DNA of 64,000 nucleotides from RBG-13-51-18 sp050014095 (GCA_050014095.1 JBEKDZ010000002.1:186001-250000), one strand, 5' to 3'. Shown: positions 46,597-55,416, counted from the stretch's first letter. The notes: generated from the letters alone by a model not told the origin. Numbers and translations are program-made.

Positions 46597-47235
46597 ATGT
46601 ACAATAAATACTTTAAGCATGAGAAAGGCATCACCGGGCTGGAGACCGCTATCATATTAATAGCGTTTGTCGTGGTAGCCGCGGTTTTTGCTTATACCGC
46701 GCTTTCTGCGGGCCTTTTCTCTACCCAGAAAGCCCAGGAGGCAGTCTATTCCGGGCTTAAAGAAGCCCAGAGTTCACTGGAGCTTAAGGGTGGAGTTATC
46801 GCAACCGCGAATAATACCGGCGCCGATGGCACCATCAAACAGATAACTTTCGCGGTAACCAACGTGCTTGGTGGTGAACCGATTGATTTCACCGCGCCCG
46901 ATGCTGGTGCAACTACTGGCTTGGCTTCCGGCACCAAGAATAAGGTTGTTATCAACTATATAGACCAGAACCAGGAGGTTGATAACCTGTATTGGACCGT
47001 TACCACGATGGGGGCCGATAATGGCAATAGCCTGTTAGATCCGGGAGAAAAATTCCAGGTTACCATTGGCGGCAATAGCACTACCACAGGTGCAGGCAAC
47101 CTTGGTAATGCTCTTCATCCCGCCCTTGGCATTAATAAGACTTTCAGCATCGTGATAATGACGCCAGCCGGTGCCGTGGTTACGATTGAGAGGACTACAC
47201 CAGCCTATATCGATGCAATCATGAACCTACGTTAG
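46597..47235 (+). CDS. arlB2: Archaellin 2
   Basis: 212 aa. The first 58 residues are identical to archaellin 1, while the outer domain diverges but keeps the same framework (GGEPIDF, NKVVINYID, NALHPALGINKTF). AAAGGAG precedes ATG 46597. Two archaellins are common in archaea, as major and minor or hook-like subunits. Confidence 0.95.
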   Translation: MYNKYFKHEKGITGLETAIILIAFVVVAAVFAYTALSAGLFSTQKAQEAVYSGLKEAQSSLELKGGVIATANNTGADGTIKQITFAVTNVLGGEPIDFTAPDAGATTGLASGTKNKVVINYIDQNQEVDNLYWTVTTMGADNGNSLLDPGEKFQVTIGGNSTTTGAGNLGNALHPALGINKTFSIVIMTPAGAVVTIERTTPAYIDAIMNLR

Positions 47236-47267
47236 TTTTACTAGTTAATAGGTTAATAGGGGGTAAC

Positions 47268-47308
47268 ATGGCGGGGTGGGGGTCTCTAAAATCGGAACCC
47301 CACCCCGA
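47268..47308 (+). other. GC-rich hairpin between archaellins and downstream archaellum genes
   Basis: GGCGGGGTGGGG and CCCCACCCCG form a stem of about 10 bp, without a T-run. It may limit read-through so that filament subunits are made in excess of motor parts. Confidence 0.5.
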
Positions 47309-47407
47309 CCCATGGTGTGTAACAGGCGCAACCCGCTTCCATCTAGCTGTGAGAAACGTGGATGACAGCCGCAAATAACTACTCCGAAGGAATAATGGAG
47401 GTCTGTT

Positions 47408-47881
47408 GTGGACAAGGCCATAACTACAGCTCTACTTATCATAGCGGGGGTTGTATGTATGATATTCGTCTTTAATAGTGTTTACCCGATGATTAACCGT
47501 TCCAGCCAGGCGATGACCAGCATGGCAGAGCAGGTTGATGAACGGATGAAGAGCCGGATTAATATCGTCCATGCGGCAAGTTCGGCTGATCAAAAGTCGG
47601 TTTACCTGTGGATAAAAAACGTGGGAACCCAGACCATCCTGGATGTCAAGCAAAGCGACCTGTTTTTCGGGCAGGAGGATAACTTCGAGCGTATCTCTTA
47701 TGTTGACGATTCCGAAGACAATCCGCGCTGGTCTTTTATTATCGAAAACGATAGCCAGTGGAAAACCAGCGCTACAATAAAGGTAACGATTACCTATGAT
47801 AGCGTCACGGCGTCTGGAACCTATTTTGCGAAGTTTATCATTCCGAACGGAATATACGACGAGTACTATTTTAGCATGTAA
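47408..47881 (+). CDS. ArlG/ArlF-like archaellum pseudo-subunit
   Basis: 157 aa. One N-terminal helix (AITTALLIIAGVVCMIFVF) and a beta-sandwich-like outer domain with YLWIKNVGTQTI and SDLFFGQEDN, the pattern of archaeal FlaG proteins that form the stator contact in the pseudo-periplasm. GTG 47408 follows GGAGG. Third archaellum gene. Confidence 0.75.
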   Translation: MDKAITTALLIIAGVVCMIFVFNSVYPMINRSSQAMTSMAEQVDERMKSRINIVHAASSADQKSVYLWIKNVGTQTILDVKQSDLFFGQEDNFERISYVDDSEDNPRWSFIIENDSQWKTSATIKVTITYDSVTASGTYFAKFIIPNGIYDEYYFSM

Positions 47882-47892
47882 CGGAGCCAGAA

Positions 47893-48417
47893 ATGGAAAC
47901 AGTGCTTATTTCCATAATATGTATCGCCCTGCTGGTTTTCGGGGGGATGACGATGTCCCAGGGCTTTATGACGTCCGTTGATGCCAGCACAGTGGGGCTT
48001 AGTGAAATCAGCCAGCAAACCGAGACAATCATGAGAACGTCGCTAACGCCGATAAGTACTAATTTATCATTGGTGACCGGCCCGGACCCTCTGGAAATAG
48101 TTTTGGAGAATACGGGGCAGACCAAGATAGCGGATTTTGAAAAATGGGATGTTATCGTTCAGTACTATGATGATTCCGGCGTCTATAACGTTAACTGGCT
48201 GCCCTATTCTGCCAGCGGCGGAGGAACCAATGAGTGGGGAGTGGGCTGGATAAGGCTCAATGGACAACCGGAAAAGTTCGAGCCTAATGTGTTGAACCCC
48301 GGGGAACAGATAATGATAGAAACATCACTCGATCCATCAGTGAGCGACAATGCTACTAATATGGTAGTGATATCAACACCCAGCGGGATAACCTGTTCAA
48401 CCTATTTTTCACCGTGA
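47893..48417 (+). CDS. ArlF-like archaellum protein
   Basis: 174 aa. One N-terminal helix (VLISIICIALLVFGGMTMSQ) and a beta-rich domain (ENTGQTKIADFEKWDVIVQY, LNPGEQIMIE). The first 170 residues of the next protein are clearly paralogous (ENDGQTKLANFDKWDVIV-like). In archaea ArlF and ArlG form the stator that grips the S-layer; here the equivalent surface is unknown. Confidence 0.75.
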   Translation: METVLISIICIALLVFGGMTMSQGFMTSVDASTVGLSEISQQTETIMRTSLTPISTNLSLVTGPDPLEIVLENTGQTKIADFEKWDVIVQYYDDSGVYNVNWLPYSASGGGTNEWGVGWIRLNGQPEKFEPNVLNPGEQIMIETSLDPSVSDNATNMVVISTPSGITCSTYFSP

Positions 48418-48438
48418 AATAACTAGGGAGTTTATAAA

Positions 48439-49539
48439 ATGGCGGCCGTAATCGTAACTATAATATGTATCGCCATGATAGTCGTTGGAGGTATGACGTT
48501 ATCGCAAGGTATTCTTACCTCGGCGGATTCGGCTGCTATAAACGCCGATAAGATAAGTGTCATGGAGAGTGAAATAGCGAGGACCGATTTGAATATCACC
48601 CGGGCCGCGCAACTTGCCTGGGCAGACTATTTACGCGTAACGGTAAAAAATGACGGCCAGACCAAGCTGGCTAATTTTGATAAATGGGATGTTATTGTGA
48701 GCTACATTGATAGTGACGGCGCTTCAAGTTCCAAATGGCTGCCCTATACCGCTTCATTGCCACAAGATAATGAATGGCAAAAGGCAAGAATCGGTTTAGA
48801 TGGACCGATTGAGTATTTTGAGCCTGGTATTCTTAATCCATCCGAGGAAATGATAGCTCTGATTCATCTTGACCCGGCCGTGAAAAGCGGCACCAACGGC
48901 GATGTATCTATGGCAACGCCTAATGGTGTTTACAGTTCACTGGCATTTTCGAATCTCGGCTCTGCACGATTTACCGCACAGTCCGAGAACATCACCCTTG
49001 CCAACACTAAGTATTATGAGCTGGTGGAAGCCGCCCCGGATGACGGCCCCGCAACAATTTCCAGGGCGGATTTTTCGACTAATGAAAGCGGTAGGAAACT
49101 ATTATATACTGTGGGGCAACCTACTCGACCGGCCAAGTACATTTATCCACTTATTGGCATCAGCGCAATCCCGAAGGCGACCTGGATAGTTTACTACCGG
49201 GGTTATATCGGGTCAGATGGTAAATTCCCCCAACAAGATGCTGATGTACGCTTCAATATCAATATTTTAATAAGGAAAGCGGACGGCTCCATAAGAGACG
49301 TAATTGCCGAAAGGGTCGCTGTAGCCTGGGTTGCGGAGGCCGAGCAGGGCGCCTGGTTCACTTTTGACGGTAGTTATGATTTCCCGGGCTATACGGTAGC
49401 TAATGGCAATGATTATCTTGAAGTTGATTTTTATTGCCAGACTATGGCCGGACCGAATGGTTCATCAGGATATATACAATTGAGCATAGATGATAATACT
49501 CTACCTGTCGACGACCAGACGAGGATAGAGGCGGATTAA
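48439..49539 (+). CDS. ArlF-like protein with large extra C-terminal domain
   Basis: 366 aa. The N-terminal half repeats the 47893 protein (helix IVTIICIAMIVVGGMTLSQG, then KNDGQTKLANFDKWDVIVSY). From about residue 175 a second domain of about 190 residues follows that I do not recognise; it looks beta-rich with aromatic clusters (FTFDGSYDFPGYTVANGNDY). Known ArlF proteins are much shorter, so this may be a wall-adapted stator or a filament tip/anchor. Confidence 0.7.
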   Translation: MAAVIVTIICIAMIVVGGMTLSQGILTSADSAAINADKISVMESEIARTDLNITRAAQLAWADYLRVTVKNDGQTKLANFDKWDVIVSYIDSDGASSSKWLPYTASLPQDNEWQKARIGLDGPIEYFEPGILNPSEEMIALIHLDPAVKSGTNGDVSMATPNGVYSSLAFSNLGSARFTAQSENITLANTKYYELVEAAPDDGPATISRADFSTNESGRKLLYTVGQPTRPAKYIYPLIGISAIPKATWIVYYRGYIGSDGKFPQQDADVRFNINILIRKADGSIRDVIAERVAVAWVAEAEQGAWFTFDGSYDFPGYTVANGNDYLEVDFYCQTMAGPNGSSGYIQLSIDDNTLPVDDQTRIEAD

Positions 49540-49541
49540 CT

Positions 49542-51053
49542 ATGAACCTAATAAAAATGATAAAAGTCCTGCCATTCTTTAATAAGAATGAAAAGGGCAA
49601 TAAATGGGGCACCGGCACAATGAGCTTCGATTTGTTCTATCAGCTCTCTTATATGTCGACGATTGCCTCTGCCGGTGTGCCGCGAGACCAGATTTTCGGA
49701 AGGTCGGCGGAACTCCAATGCTCCTCCGCAGAGTATTTTAGAAAAATCGATTTAGCCCGTAAGCGTTTAAAGTACGATTATGCCCGTGCCTGCCGTGTGA
49801 TAGGCGAACCAGCTAAGGACGAAAAAATGAAAGGTCTGCTGCTGCGTTTTTCCAGCTCACTGATTTCCGGCGAGCCGGAGGCGGATTTTCTTACCAGAGA
49901 GGCTAACGCCCGCTCTGAAGACTATGAGAATGAATACGGGAGAAGTCTGGAAGCCCTGAAGATGTGGACCGACGCCTACGTCTCTTTAATTCTCGCCGCC
50001 GTCCTGGTGATTGTTATCGGGATAGTATCGACGATGATATGGAAAATAGAGACAACCCTTATCATAGGCATGGCTTTTATCGCTATCAGCACCACTGCAG
50101 CGGGAGTCTGGCTGATATGGGTGGTATCGCCAAAAGAATCGACTGTTTTAAGATGGCCGGGTTCGAAGGAACAAAAACTTGTCGCTAAGCTGTTTAAACC
50201 AATGTTAATTGTCGTTATCGTTATCGCCGGGCTGTTTTTATTCACCGGCCAGAATATTGGCCTGTGTCTGATTATTGTTGCCGTATTAGTATTCCCCCTG
50301 GGTTATATCATGTCGCGGGACGATAATAAAATAGCCAAGCGAGATGACGAAATGGGCACATTCCTGCGCTCTCTCGGCGGTGTTTGTATGGCATTAGGGA
50401 CTACCGTGAACGCGGCATTGTCACGCATTGACTTAAACGCCATTAACGTGTTGAGAAGTGCGGTTAAAAACCTGCATACGAGGCTGACCGCCGGGATTCA
50501 GCCGAGACTATCCTGGAAGATGCTCATCGATGAAACCGGCAGCGAGCTATCCAACCGCAGCGTGGGTATGTTCTACGACGCTATCGAAGTGGGTGGTTCC
50601 GCAGGACAGGCTGGTCAGCATGCCGCCATGTTCGCTAACCAGCTGTCGCTACTCCGCGCCCGACGCCGGACGGTGGCAGGTCCTTTCCGCTGGCTTTGCT
50701 TCGTTATGCACGCCGCCGTCATCTGTATCCTAGTGTTCATTACCGAGGTTATCGTTGCCTTCGGCGGGATGGTAGGGAAGGCACAGGAGTCAATGCCTCA
50801 AGTATCTGGAGCTCCGGCAATGAGTTCTTTTACAAGCTTTAATTTATCCGGGCTGGAGATGATGCAGCATTTAGTTATACCCCTGGTAATTATATTTACC
50901 GTAGCTAACGCTATCGTGCCGGCCCTGGCGGAGGGGGGAAGTAAATATAAAATTTTAAGCAATCTTGGTTTTACATCAGCTATTTCCGGGCTGGCTCTGC
51001 TCGTTTTACCGGTATTAGCCAACCAGTTATTTACGTCAGTTGCACACATGTAG
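49542..51053 (+). CDS. arlJ: Archaellum platform membrane protein ArlJ
   Basis: 503 aa. T2SSF-type polytopic protein that anchors the filament and works with ArlI. Hydrophobic stretches at about residues 143-200 and 215-260, a cytoplasmic helix bundle, and helices from 380 to the end; cytoplasmic segments have the T2SSF motif types FLRSLGGVCMALGTTVNAAL and VGGSAGQAGQHAA. It starts 2 bases after the ArlF-like gene. Confidence 0.9.
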   Translation: MNLIKMIKVLPFFNKNEKGNKWGTGTMSFDLFYQLSYMSTIASAGVPRDQIFGRSAELQCSSAEYFRKIDLARKRLKYDYARACRVIGEPAKDEKMKGLLLRFSSSLISGEPEADFLTREANARSEDYENEYGRSLEALKMWTDAYVSLILAAVLVIVIGIVSTMIWKIETTLIIGMAFIAISTTAAGVWLIWVVSPKESTVLRWPGSKEQKLVAKLFKPMLIVVIVIAGLFLFTGQNIGLCLIIVAVLVFPLGYIMSRDDNKIAKRDDEMGTFLRSLGGVCMALGTTVNAALSRIDLNAINVLRSAVKNLHTRLTAGIQPRLSWKMLIDETGSELSNRSVGMFYDAIEVGGSAGQAGQHAAMFANQLSLLRARRRTVAGPFRWLCFVMHAAVICILVFITEVIVAFGGMVGKAQESMPQVSGAPAMSSFTSFNLSGLEMMQHLVIPLVIIFTVANAIVPALAEGGSKYKILSNLGFTSAISGLALLVLPVLANQLFTSVAHM

Positions 51054-51062
51054 GGAGGCAAT

Positions 51063-51248
51063 ATGGAACAGGAAGAAGAGCAAGAAGAACGGATAAAAGA
51101 ACTTGAAATAGAATTCCAGAAAGTCAGGGACGAGCTAAAAGAGATGCTGTTTGATATCCGAACATATTTAATGGAAGCTCAAACACCGATTCCAAACGAC
51201 CTAGAAAAAGAAAGACTCCGCGATGAACTGGAGGTAGGAAGGAGGTAA
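51063..51248 (+). CDS. Small acidic coiled-coil protein in archaellum cluster
   Basis: 61 aa, almost all helix (EEEQEERIKELEIEFQKVRDE). Its middle (ELKEMLFDIRTYLMEAQTPIP) resembles residues 18-35 of the next protein (ELKNSLASVRDYLLNMELPS). It may be a split or duplicated ArlC-like part. Confidence 0.6.
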   Translation: MEQEEEQEERIKELEIEFQKVRDELKEMLFDIRTYLMEAQTPIPNDLEKERLRDELEVGRR

Positions 51249-51254
51249 ATCAAC

Positions 51255-52262
51255 GTGGTGGAAGAAAGTAGGCTTGATAATCTACAAGATGAAATTAAGT
51301 TATTAAAGGGAGAATTGAAGAATTCTCTCGCCAGCGTCCGTGATTATCTTCTTAACATGGAACTGCCATCTTCAGAATTCTCCACTATCCTGGCGGCTCT
51401 TAGCGGTGATAATACCCGTCCTCAAGCTCTGGCCACTGATGGCGACATCTCTAACAAAGACGATATGCTCGAGCCGAATCTTGATGAAGAGAATCCGGAG
51501 GAAGCGGATGGGGAAATAAAGCAGCCGGACGAAGATGAAAACCTGCTCGACTTTGGAGACCCCGATAAAGAAGGGGAGACTTCTGAAGAGCTGCCAAATG
51601 AAGACGCGCTGGACGATATGGTGGCGGAAGACGAATTGCTACCCGAAGAAGAAACAGAGGAGCTGCCAGAAGAAGTTGAAGAGCCTCAAGATGAGATGCA
51701 GGAAACCGAAGATGAGGGTTTGCCGGAAGAAGAGTTAACTCCTCCGGAAGACGAACTGCCATTAGACGAGGAACAGCTTGAGGAATATAACCGTCTGCTT
51801 ACCGAAGCCAACCAGGGGATACCTAAAGTCAATATGCTCGCCAACCTCATCAACTGGGTAGCTAGAGCCAAGCAGGATATCGGGTATGAGGAGTTGCCAA
51901 CGTTCCTCGAGGTCTACGGCATCAGCGGTCATCTTTCACCGGAGCTGAAGGATATTATTTTACGACTCGCCGAAATAGCTAAGGACCTCCCTGATAATAC
52001 CAAAGAATCCGAGATTTGGAGTCAATCAATGCTAGCGTTGCACGGAGTTCTTACCGGCGGGGATGCTCCTCAAAATCTTGTCGCACCATCCTGGGTGGAT
52101 GGAAATGGTGAAGCGGAGTCATCACTCGAAGACGAAATTATTGAGATAGATAAAGCCAAAGAAAAATCGGCCAAGCTTAAGCTGGTGTTACCTACCGATA
52201 ATGGCAAAAACAAGGAATTCTGCATCGATCTAACACCAGAGGACAATAATGACGCTGCCTAG
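51255..52262 (+). CDS. ArlC/D/E-like switch-complex protein
   Basis: 335 aa. N-terminal coiled coil, a long very acidic linker (about residues 70-175), and a helical C-terminal domain containing MLANLINWVARAKQDIGYEE, GISGHLSPELKDIIL, which resembles the archaeal FlaD/E domain (LLxWVxxLxxxxGxxxLxxxLxYYxxIGWIs). In archaea these link the motor to chemotaxis signals. GTG 51255 follows GGAGGTAAATCAAC. Confidence 0.7.
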   Translation: MVEESRLDNLQDEIKLLKGELKNSLASVRDYLLNMELPSSEFSTILAALSGDNTRPQALATDGDISNKDDMLEPNLDEENPEEADGEIKQPDEDENLLDFGDPDKEGETSEELPNEDALDDMVAEDELLPEEETEELPEEVEEPQDEMQETEDEGLPEEELTPPEDELPLDEEQLEEYNRLLTEANQGIPKVNMLANLINWVARAKQDIGYEELPTFLEVYGISGHLSPELKDIILRLAEIAKDLPDNTKESEIWSQSMLALHGVLTGGDAPQNLVAPSWVDGNGEAESSLEDEIIEIDKAKEKSAKLKLVLPTDNGKNKEFCIDLTPEDNNDAA

Positions 52263-52299
52263 CAAAAAAATAATCCTCTACTAGGAGAGGTGGTTTATT

Positions 52300-53016
52300 A
52301 TGGCAAAAAGCGATAAAAAGAAAGAAACCATAGTTACCGGGGTGCCGGAAGTCGATGATAAACTCGGGGGCGGCATTCCGCTGGGTTCACTTTGCCTTAT
52401 TGAGGGACATTCCGATGCCGGGAAGAGCGTTTTATGCCAGCATCTTACCAACGGCACCCTGCTTAGCGCTGAAATCTCGGTAGCTTATTATACTACGGAG
52501 AATAATATCAGAAGCCTGGTAAGCCAGATGGATTCTCTGAATATGAATATCCTCGACCATTTTCTGGCAGACCGTTTGAGGATTTTCCCGTTGACATTCC
52601 GCAGCGGCTTGCCGAGCGGTCATAAGCCTTTTTTGGTGCTGACACACCATTTTTCCAACCTGCCTCAAGAATTTAAGCTAATTATTGTGGATTCGATTAC
52701 CCTGCTGGTGGCGCATAGCGAACCGGTGGCAATTATCGACTTCTTTTCCAGATGTAAAACTCTTTGCGACCAGGGTAAAACGATTATCGTGGTAGCCCAT
52801 TCTTACGCCTTCGAGGAAGATATTCTTTCACGTACGCGTTCACTGTGCGATGCGCGTTTCAAGATGCGGCTGGAGCAGGTCGGTGAAAGTATGATAAAGC
52901 TGATGGAAGTCTTAAAAGTCCGCGGCGCCGACCGGCCTACCGGCGATGTCGTGAGCTTCAATATCGAACCTAAAATGGGTATGAGGATTATTCCGCTTGC
53001 TAAGGCTAGAGTCTAG
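52300..53016 (+). CDS. arlH: ArlH, KaiC-like ATPase of the archaellum
   Basis: 238 aa. Motor regulator that binds ArlI. LGGGIPLGSLCLIEGHSDAG, Walker A GHSDAGKSV, Walker B LIIVDSITLL. The KaiC-like fold is clear, and length equals archaeal ArlH (about 235). Just upstream of arlI, as in Archaea. Confidence 0.92.
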   Translation: MAKSDKKKETIVTGVPEVDDKLGGGIPLGSLCLIEGHSDAGKSVLCQHLTNGTLLSAEISVAYYTTENNIRSLVSQMDSLNMNILDHFLADRLRIFPLTFRSGLPSGHKPFLVLTHHFSNLPQEFKLIIVDSITLLVAHSEPVAIIDFFSRCKTLCDQGKTIIVVAHSYAFEEDILSRTRSLCDARFKMRLEQVGESMIKLMEVLKVRGADRPTGDVVSFNIEPKMGMRIIPLAKARV

Positions 53017-53024
53017 GAGAAGAA

Positions 53025-54866
53025 ATGCTTCATCTCCCCTTCGAAATAAAACCGTGTCCCCAGAAATGCGGGAAGGTATGCGGCGACGACCTGGAGAAAT
53101 GCCCCATATTTCTAAAATTGCCGGCTGACTTCCAGGAAGTATGTAAGAATAATCTGCATCTTCTGCAATATTTGTATATGCTCCCGCTGGATACAACTGA
53201 AATACCCAAGTACTATGAAAAAATATCGCGGAAGCTAAAAGGTACTAAAAACCCCAACATTATCTATCACATCAGCGACGGCGTATTCGTTCATATACTG
53301 GCTAATCCGGAAGATATTAGAGATTATTACGTGGCGATTGAGCCAAGCATCATGGGTTCCGATGACGCAATCCTTCAAGAGCTAGAGCTACACCTCGCGG
53401 AGCATGTTGAGGAGCTTGAGGGGATTACCGACTCATCAAAACGACTGAAAATCATTATGAAAATCGTGGATACGGTTGTACATGTTAACGGCCATCAAAG
53501 CCTGACGGCTCTTGAGGATAAAAAACAGGCGAATGGGAATAAGAACAAGGATACGGATAAGGATACGGATAATAATAACGGCAACCATGATTCTGACGGC
53601 GGTAAAGAACAAAAAGCGCCATCTCACAAGCCTAAGAAAGCAAGCAAGGGGAATATTTATGTTACCCAATTCCAGTATAAAAGTCTCCGTTACCTGCTAA
53701 AACGTAAGCTCGAAGGTATGGGTATGATGGACCCCATGATATTAGACCCAAACATCGAAGATATTTCATGTTCCGGTACAGGTAATATCTTCGTCGAGCA
53801 TAGAATTTTCGGCGGCCTCCGCACCAGTATCGGATTCGATTCTGACGACGAGCTGGATAAATTCGTTATTGAGTTGGCCGAAAGCATCAAGCATCCGGTC
53901 ACTTTCCGTGATCCGGTGGTCGATGCTACCCTGCCGGATGGTTCACGTATCAATATCGTTTATGGTAACGACGTTTCTAAAAGGGGCAGCAACTTTACTA
54001 TTCGTAAATTCAGCGATACCCCGATGAGTATTCTGGAGCTTATCCAGTTTAACATGCTTAATTATGAAATGGCGGCTTACCTATCGCTCGTGATACAAGA
54101 GGGTATGAACACCTGGGTATCCGGAGAAACGGCTTCTGGTAAAACAACGCTGATGAATGCGCTGACGACTTTTATCCCTCCAGAGTCAAAGATAGTGAGC
54201 ATTGAAGATACCCCAGAAGTCCAGGTGCCACACCATAACTGGATACGCGGCGTCACCCGCGGCTCCGCTAAATCGGCCGACTCGTCCGAGATATCTATGT
54301 TCGACCTTTTAAAGGCGGCTTTGAGGCAAAGACCGAACGTGATTATCGTCGGTGAGATTCGTGGCATAGAGGGAGCCGTCGCTTTCCAAGCAATGCAGAC
54401 CGGCCACTCTTGTATGAGCACTTTCCACGCCGCTTCGGTAGCCAAGCTAATCCAGCGTGTTACCGGTACCCCTATTCTGGTACCAAAGACATATGTAGAT
54501 AATCTTAACGTGATCGCTATTTGTCAGCAGGTGCGTCTGGCAAACGGCTTCCTCGCCCGACGTGTAACCAGCATCAATGAAATCGTGAGCTATGATTCGA
54601 TAGCTGACGCTTTTTCTTTTATTGAAGTTTTCAACTGGGATCCGCTGGATGATAGCTATAAATTCCGCGGCAATCAAAACTCATACTTATTGGAAAATAA
54701 AATCGCCCCCCGGCGCGGCTATCCAGAAGATAAAAGAAGACAGATATATAAGATTGTTAAACAAAGGGCGGAGGTTTTAAAACGCATCACCGAACAGGGA
54801 AAAACAGACTTTTACGAGGTCTACGCGATATTATCTAAAGCCTATCGCGAGGGGTATTTCCGCTAA
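53025..54866 (+). CDS. arlI: ArlI, archaellum motor ATPase
   Basis: 613 aa. Type II/IV secretion superfamily ATPase that drives assembly and rotation. N-terminal all-alpha/beta domain with paired cysteines (CPQKCGKVCGDDLEKC), a charged Asn/Asp/Lys insert at about residues 162-208, then Walker A GETASGKTTLMNAL, Asp box EDTPEVQVPHHNW and Walker B VIIVGEIRG with MQTGHSCMSTFHA. AGGAGAAG precedes ATG 53025. Confidence 0.93.
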   Translation: MLHLPFEIKPCPQKCGKVCGDDLEKCPIFLKLPADFQEVCKNNLHLLQYLYMLPLDTTEIPKYYEKISRKLKGTKNPNIIYHISDGVFVHILANPEDIRDYYVAIEPSIMGSDDAILQELELHLAEHVEELEGITDSSKRLKIIMKIVDTVVHVNGHQSLTALEDKKQANGNKNKDTDKDTDNNNGNHDSDGGKEQKAPSHKPKKASKGNIYVTQFQYKSLRYLLKRKLEGMGMMDPMILDPNIEDISCSGTGNIFVEHRIFGGLRTSIGFDSDDELDKFVIELAESIKHPVTFRDPVVDATLPDGSRINIVYGNDVSKRGSNFTIRKFSDTPMSILELIQFNMLNYEMAAYLSLVIQEGMNTWVSGETASGKTTLMNALTTFIPPESKIVSIEDTPEVQVPHHNWIRGVTRGSAKSADSSEISMFDLLKAALRQRPNVIIVGEIRGIEGAVAFQAMQTGHSCMSTFHAASVAKLIQRVTGTPILVPKTYVDNLNVIAICQQVRLANGFLARRVTSINEIVSYDSIADAFSFIEVFNWDPLDDSYKFRGNQNSYLLENKIAPRRGYPEDKRRQIYKIVKQRAEVLKRITEQGKTDFYEVYAILSKAYREGYFR

Positions 54867-54912
54867 AAATAGGCGATGAGCATTAAACTGTTTTACCCGC
54901 AGGAGGTGGGAG

Positions 54913-55416
54913 ATGAAATTTAAACTATTTGGTTCCGGTAAAGAAAAAGAGAAAAAAAAGTCGCCCAAGAGCAATGCCGCGGCTACCCAAATAGCCGAAC
55001 TGGAAGAGCAACTTAACGACTGGACAGATAACCTTAAGGAAACCGAGCAGAGACTTCAGAAGCGTTCTGCCAAGGATAGCGATTCAGCGGAGGTCATTCC
55101 ATTACGACCTCATGGTCCAATCAACGAGCTATCACTTGAGGAGGAAAGCGCCCTTGACGAGGACGACTCGCTTAATGAAGCACTGGATGACATTAAATTG
55201 GTGGAGGTACAAGGAGAAGGCGATTCTTTGTCTGAAGAAAAGGACGAGAAAAGCGATTCAGCCGGGGATTCGCTCAAGCAGCTATTCACCAACAACGAAG
55301 ATGAGGATAATCCCCTGGTTAATTTAATACAATCGCTGCCCGAAGTTACTATCAACGAGCTGGAGGAGGATTTAAAAGAAATCAAGGATATCATCAAAGA
55401 CTGGCAGCGGAAATAA
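54913..55416 (+). CDS. Acidic unknown protein at end of archaellum cluster
   Basis: 167 aa. A basic N-terminus (KEKEKKKSPKSN), a coiled coil (QIAELEEQLNDWTDNLKETE), an acidic linker and a short helical end (VTINELEEDLKEIKDIIKDW). No family recognised. Strong ribosome site AGGAGG before ATG 54913; position implies a role in the archaellum or its control. Confidence 0.7.
   Translation: MKFKLFGSGKEKEKKKSPKSNAAATQIAELEEQLNDWTDNLKETEQRLQKRSAKDSDSAEVIPLRPHGPINELSLEEESALDEDDSLNEALDDIKLVEVQGEGDSLSEEKDEKSDSAGDSLKQLFTNNEDEDNPLVNLIQSLPEVTINELEEDLKEIKDIIKDWQRK

Noticed and set aside
51451..51762. Minus-strand Pro/Leu-rich frame opposite the acidic ArlC/D/E-like linker
   Set aside because: Shadow of the Glu/Asp-rich coding strand.
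45912..55416. Type IV pilus or Tad system instead of an archaellum
   Set aside because: The archaellin-type signal and core helix, the KaiC-like ArlH beside ArlI, and the FlaD/E-like domain do not belong to those systems.
45912..55416. Archaeal contamination of the contig
   Set aside because: Both sides carry bacterial genes and T-boxes, and codon style and ribosome sites look continuous; a chimera cannot be excluded without reads, so it is listed as a check.
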